A stretch of 33,241 nt of DNA from Nocardia pneumoniae NBRC 100136 (GTDB lineage: Bacteria > Actinomycetota > Actinomycetes > Mycobacteriales > Mycobacteriaceae): positions 1 through 33,241 of the forward strand of contig NZ_BAGF01000144.1 in assembly GCF_000308755.1 (NCBI RefSeq), given 5' to 3'. Both the position numbers and the translations under genes were made by a program. Positions 30,687-33,241 of this stretch are shown here, one piece after another. Below the pieces are notes generated by a model. That model ran no database searches. It was not told where the DNA came from and worked only from the letters and a program-made list of their open reading frames with translations. Position 1 is the first letter of the stretch. Each line of letters opens with the position of its first letter.

Positions 30687-32584
30687 CCTTTCGGTGCCGC
30701 GGCGGCGGTGATGGTGGCCCAGTGCCACGACGGGTCGAAGGCCGTGACGGTGACGTCGTGATCGACTGCGAGCCGGGCCGCCTCGCTGGTCGCGGCCGCG
30801 ATGAAGGATGACGTACGGTGCGCGGCGAGCAGATCTTGCTCGGTGAACGGATTGCTCTCGCACCGCAGGAGCCGCAGATCGATGAAACCGCCGAAGCGCT
30901 TGCCGTCGATGTTCACCGGTTGCGGGCTTCTGATGCTGAACCGCACGCGTGCGGCGACGTGCCCGTGGTGGTGCTGGTCGGAGAAGTAGGCGATGTCGGG
31001 GATCGTCGGGGGGACGAAGTAGTCGCGATTGATCACCACCGGAACCTTGGGCAGGTTGCCGGCCAGGAAGTGCCACGAGTTGTACTGCATCCGCGCGGAC
31101 ATCGACCAGGCGATGTCCGCGAGTCGCGCGGCGGTGTCACCGAAGAAGCGACGGGCATGCGGGTCGGGGACCACGCAGCAGAAGTACTCCGGCAGCTCCC
31201 AGCCCACGATTGTCGCCCAGTCCTCGGCGCGGAGCGCGGAGATGAGGCGACTCAGCGAGCGCAGGCCGCGGCTCATCGCGAAGTCGGCGTCGAAACAGTC
31301 CCGCGCGGCGACGACGGTTTCGTAGATCAAAGCTTCGAGGCCGGTGCCGAATTCTTCGTGCGGTTCGATCAGCCAGGATGGGTTGTCGTGCAGGTGAGCG
31401 GACAGATCCTCCACCGTGGTTCCCGACAAAGGCAGCCGTTCGCGCAGCCGGGTGCACAGGTCGGCTTCACGCTCGCGTGCGGGGGTATCGACCGGCCCCG
31501 CGATGCGTTCGATCTTGTGCATCAGTGGGCCGTAGATCTCGCGGTAGAGCTGTACCGAACCGGCGAGTTCACCGCGGCGGGCGCGCAGACGGTCGGCCAG
31601 CGCCTGCAAGGTCGCGACTCGGTTGTCTTCCGCAGCCGGGATCGGGTCACCCGGGGAGGCACTGTTGTAGGTGCGCCGGGTTCGGTCCAGGAGTTCGGAA
31701 ACGTGCTGCAGGGTCAGCTGGGTGCCATTGGCTTCCTCGATCCGGGCGTAGCTGCCGGAACGAATCAACAAGTTCAGGCACACGACCAGAAGCGCGTCGT
31801 TGGCCGACCACTCCGCCAGCGGGGCATCGCGCAACGCGCTCAAGACGCAGTCGGGATGCCCGGGAAACAACGTCTTCCCGGTGAGGTTGTTGCGCTCACG
31901 GAAGTTGGTGTAGAGCTTGGCGTCCTGGTACAGAACGAAGGGAGCGGTGCGCCGTGCGGCGTCGGTCACCTCGTCGAGGATGTCGTTGCGGCCTTGTCGG
32001 CCGATCGTCTCGAGCCAAGTGCGGCAGTCGATGATCGATGTCAGGTATTCGGCGGTTCCGCTGCGCAGCAGTTCCTGGTAGGCCGCGACCTCCGTCGCCG
32101 TCCACGGTATGCGGAGTACACCACCGACGAGATCGTTCTGCTCGGCCAGCGGGCACGCGCCAGGTACACCAACGGCCAGCCTGCCGGTCACCGTCAGGCC
32201 CAGCTCCCCGACGAACGCGGGATCCGCAGTGATTTCGAAAGTTGTTGGGGTACCATGCGTTTCATCGGTCTTCCGGGATAGACCGCGCAGCACGGCCAGC
32301 GCCGAGCGCTCGGTCGGGCGCAGGGCACGAAGCTGCACATCCGCAGGAACGTGGCCGGCGAGGGTCAGCAGAATGGTGACGGCTGTCTCGACATCAGCGG
32401 CCGATGCGGCTTCCTTCCACACCCGGGCGAGCAGTCCGGGAAATCCGGCCGCCGGATCGAGGACCCGGTCCGGTGTCGTGGTTGCCCCAGCTTGCCGATC
32501 CAGTCGGCTGGGACGACGGCTCTGGCGCGCCCTGGCCAGCTCGGCTCGCCGGGAGCCGCGATCCCGCTCGGCCGCGCCGCTCAT
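30683..32584 (-). CDS. Unrecognised 633-aa cluster protein
   Basis: The product is 633 aa, predicted soluble, with no transmembrane helix or signal peptide. The first 35 residues are Arg-rich. Helical, Leu/Ala-rich stretches fill the middle (for example SEYLTSIID-like and LADRLRARRGELAGSVQLYREIYG). The C-terminal third is more distinctive: WELPEYFCCVVPDPHARRFF, MQYNSWHFLAGNLPK and a His-rich motif SDQHHHGH at 535-542, followed by FSIRS and RLLRCES. I do not recognise the family. Its start overlaps the ferredoxin stop (ATGA at 32584-32581) and its stop overlaps the DAHP synthase start, so it is translated together with both. An electron-consuming enzyme served by the ferredoxin is a reasonable guess; the N-N-forming or nitroso-reducing step is open. 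Confidence 0.8.
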   Translation of the reverse strand: MSGAAERDRGSRRAELARARQSRRPSRLDRQAGATTTPDRVLDPAAGFPGLLARVWKEAASAADVETAVTILLTLAGHVPADVQLRALRPTERSALAVLRGLSRKTDETHGTPTTFEITADPAFVGELGLTVTGRLAVGVPGACPLAEQNDLVGGVLRIPWTATEVAAYQELLRSGTAEYLTSIIDCRTWLETIGRQGRNDILDEVTDAARRTAPFVLYQDAKLYTNFRERNNLTGKTLFPGHPDCVLSALRDAPLAEWSANDALLVVCLNLLIRSGSYARIEEANGTQLTLQHVSELLDRTRRTYNSASPGDPIPAAEDNRVATLQALADRLRARRGELAGSVQLYREIYGPLMHKIERIAGPVDTPAREREADLCTRLRERLPLSGTTVEDLSAHLHDNPSWLIEPHEEFGTGLEALIYETVVAARDCFDADFAMSRGLRSLSRLISALRAEDWATIVGWELPEYFCCVVPDPHARRFFGDTAARLADIAWSMSARMQYNSWHFLAGNLPKVPVVINRDYFVPPTIPDIAYFSDQHHHGHVAARVRFSIRSPQPVNIDGKRFGGFIDLRLLRCESNPFTEQDLLAAHRTSSFIAAATSEAARLAVDHDVTVTAFDPSWHWATITAAAAPKG

Positions 32585-32916
32585 CGCATCACGTCATCGT
32601 TCGAGACGACGAGGTTCCACATGTCGTCGGAGGTGGGTTCATAATCTTCGTCGACATAGATGCAGTCGACCGGGCACACGGCGATGCATTTGGGGCATCC
32701 GGAGCACAATTCGGGCACGATCACCACTTGCAGGCCACGATCGAGGATGGCGCCGAACTCCGCGGGGCAGCTGCGCACACAGCTGTCACACGTTATGCAT
32801 TCCGCGGATTCTATTCGGCGCGGCGGCTTTTTCCATGCGGAATTGCGGGACCTTGTGTCGATTCTCTGTCTCCGTCCGTCCGCTGCGGTCGGCGAAGCGC
32901 TTTTCGTCCGGGGCAA
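32581..32916 (-). CDS. 2x[4Fe-4S] ferredoxin, first gene of the cluster
   Basis: The product is 111 aa. Its two clusters are bound by ECITCDSCVRSCP and CSGCPKCIAVCPVDC, both Cys-x2-Cys-x2-Cys-x3-Cys-Pro. The start is a TTG at 32916, chosen because a strong GGGAGG (32928-32923) lies six bases upstream and no ATG or GTG precedes the first Cys motif. The N-terminal 40 residues are basic and Ser/Arg-rich, an extension uncommon in simple ferredoxins, perhaps for docking to a partner. It should donate low-potential electrons in the cytoplasm. Its gene overlaps the 633-aa protein gene by four bases, so that protein is the likely partner. Confidence 0.85.
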   Translation of the reverse strand: MPRTKSASPTAADGRRQRIDTRSRNSAWKKPPRRIESAECITCDSCVRSCPAEFGAILDRGLQVVIVPELCSGCPKCIAVCPVDCIYVDEDYEPTSDDMWNLVVSNDDVMR

Positions 32917-33241
32917 TTCAGGCCTCCCTGACGTCGAATTCTCCGTTGTCCGGCGGCATTCAGCGTCATCGGTGAGTGCGCCGCATACAGCATTGGCGAC
33001 GATGCCGCGGCTGCCGTTCGAAAGAATCGGGCGTCACGTAGGTAACCGTCAAGATCTGCACATCTTGGACATGTGGACACCAGGCCCGATCGGCGTTCTG
33101 CGGGGAAGGCGGGCCGTTCAACCGGAGAAGTTCGCAGTTGAACATCGATACGCGCCGGACGGCCGGAACCGACTCGGTGACACGGAATAATGCGCGGAAT
33201 ACAATTCCGCCGAATCTGTGACTTCGAAAAAAGGATCAGCG
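32917..33241. other. Non-coding leader upstream of the cluster, probably divergent promoter region
   Basis: No convincing gene is seen. Besides the GGGAGG ribosome binding site of the ferredoxin, it holds the palindrome at 33194-33210. The last bases (GAAAAAAGGATCAGCG) look like a ribosome binding site for a plus-strand gene beyond the window, so a regulator may be divergently transcribed from the cluster. Confidence 0.4.
33194..33210. promoter_or_regulatory. Palindromic operator candidate upstream of the cluster
   Basis: GCGGAAT-ACA-ATTCCGC is a perfect 7-bp inverted repeat with a 3-base spacer. No U-tract follows, so it is more like a regulator site than a terminator. It is about 280 bases ahead of the ferredoxin start. 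Confidence 0.5.

Noticed and set aside
32811..33080. Minus-strand frame of 89 codons with MSTCPRCADL at its start
   Set aside because: It overlaps the ferredoxin N-terminus in another frame, has low-complexity content and no visible ribosome binding site.
1..33241. CRISPR arrays, tRNA or rRNA genes, phage genes
   Set aside because: No regularly spaced repeats, cloverleaf-like genes or phage structural genes were recognised on either strand.

Overview
The window is high-GC, densely coded actinobacterial DNA. GTG and TTG starts, ATGA stop/start overlaps, an MbtI-type salicylate synthase, many TetR regulators and IS701/IS5 remnants point to the order Mycobacteriales, most likely Nocardia or a close relative. 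That assignment is an inference from gene content; no rRNA or tRNA gene is visible.

Left part (1-6,430): an eroded, transposon-scarred stretch. It holds the 3' part of an IS701-type transposase split by a -1 frameshift, a degenerate second copy of the same IS end, a small cupin lipoprotein, an isochorismatase-like fusion protein and an intact zinc-less MDR oxidoreductase. Between them lie several broken genes: an alpha/beta hydrolase, a DUF308-like membrane protein, a cupin/TetR chimera, an IS5-like fossil and an MmyB-type XRE regulator.

Middle part (6,484-17,222): ordinary regulated transport and detoxification units. They are an MFS exporter-arsR-esterase unit; a methyltransferase plus small membrane protein divergent from a TetR gene, with two palindromic operators between them; an FtsX/MacB-type ABC exporter with a small membrane protein, bracketed by two paralogous TetR genes that both appear to be leaderless; and a thiopurine-methyltransferase-like gene with a DUF2218 gene.

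Right part (17,280-32,916): a tightly packed, all-minus-strand biosynthetic cluster of twelve genes. In transcription order these are a 2x[4Fe-4S] ferredoxin, an unrecognised 633-aa protein, a PhzC-like class II DAHP synthase, a salicylate synthase, a salicylate-type AMP ligase, a free aryl carrier protein, a flavin-dependent halogenase-like protein, a penicillin-acylase-type Ntn hydrolase, an adenylosuccinate-lyase homologue, a GNAT acetyltransferase, a CreE-like flavoprotein and a CreD-like lyase. The last two match the aspartate-nitrosuccinate (nitrous acid) pathway. The ASL and GNAT genes resemble the acetylhydrazine branch known from fosfazinomycin and kinamycin. The ferredoxin-proximal half makes, activates and possibly halogenates salicylate on a carrier protein. 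The combined reading is a pathway to a (possibly chlorinated) salicyl compound with an N-N bond, such as a salicyl hydrazide. I do not recognise this architecture as a described system. The 633-aa protein with the ferredoxin is the best candidate for unknown N-N chemistry. All functional statements rest on motif recognition by eye, without database searches.
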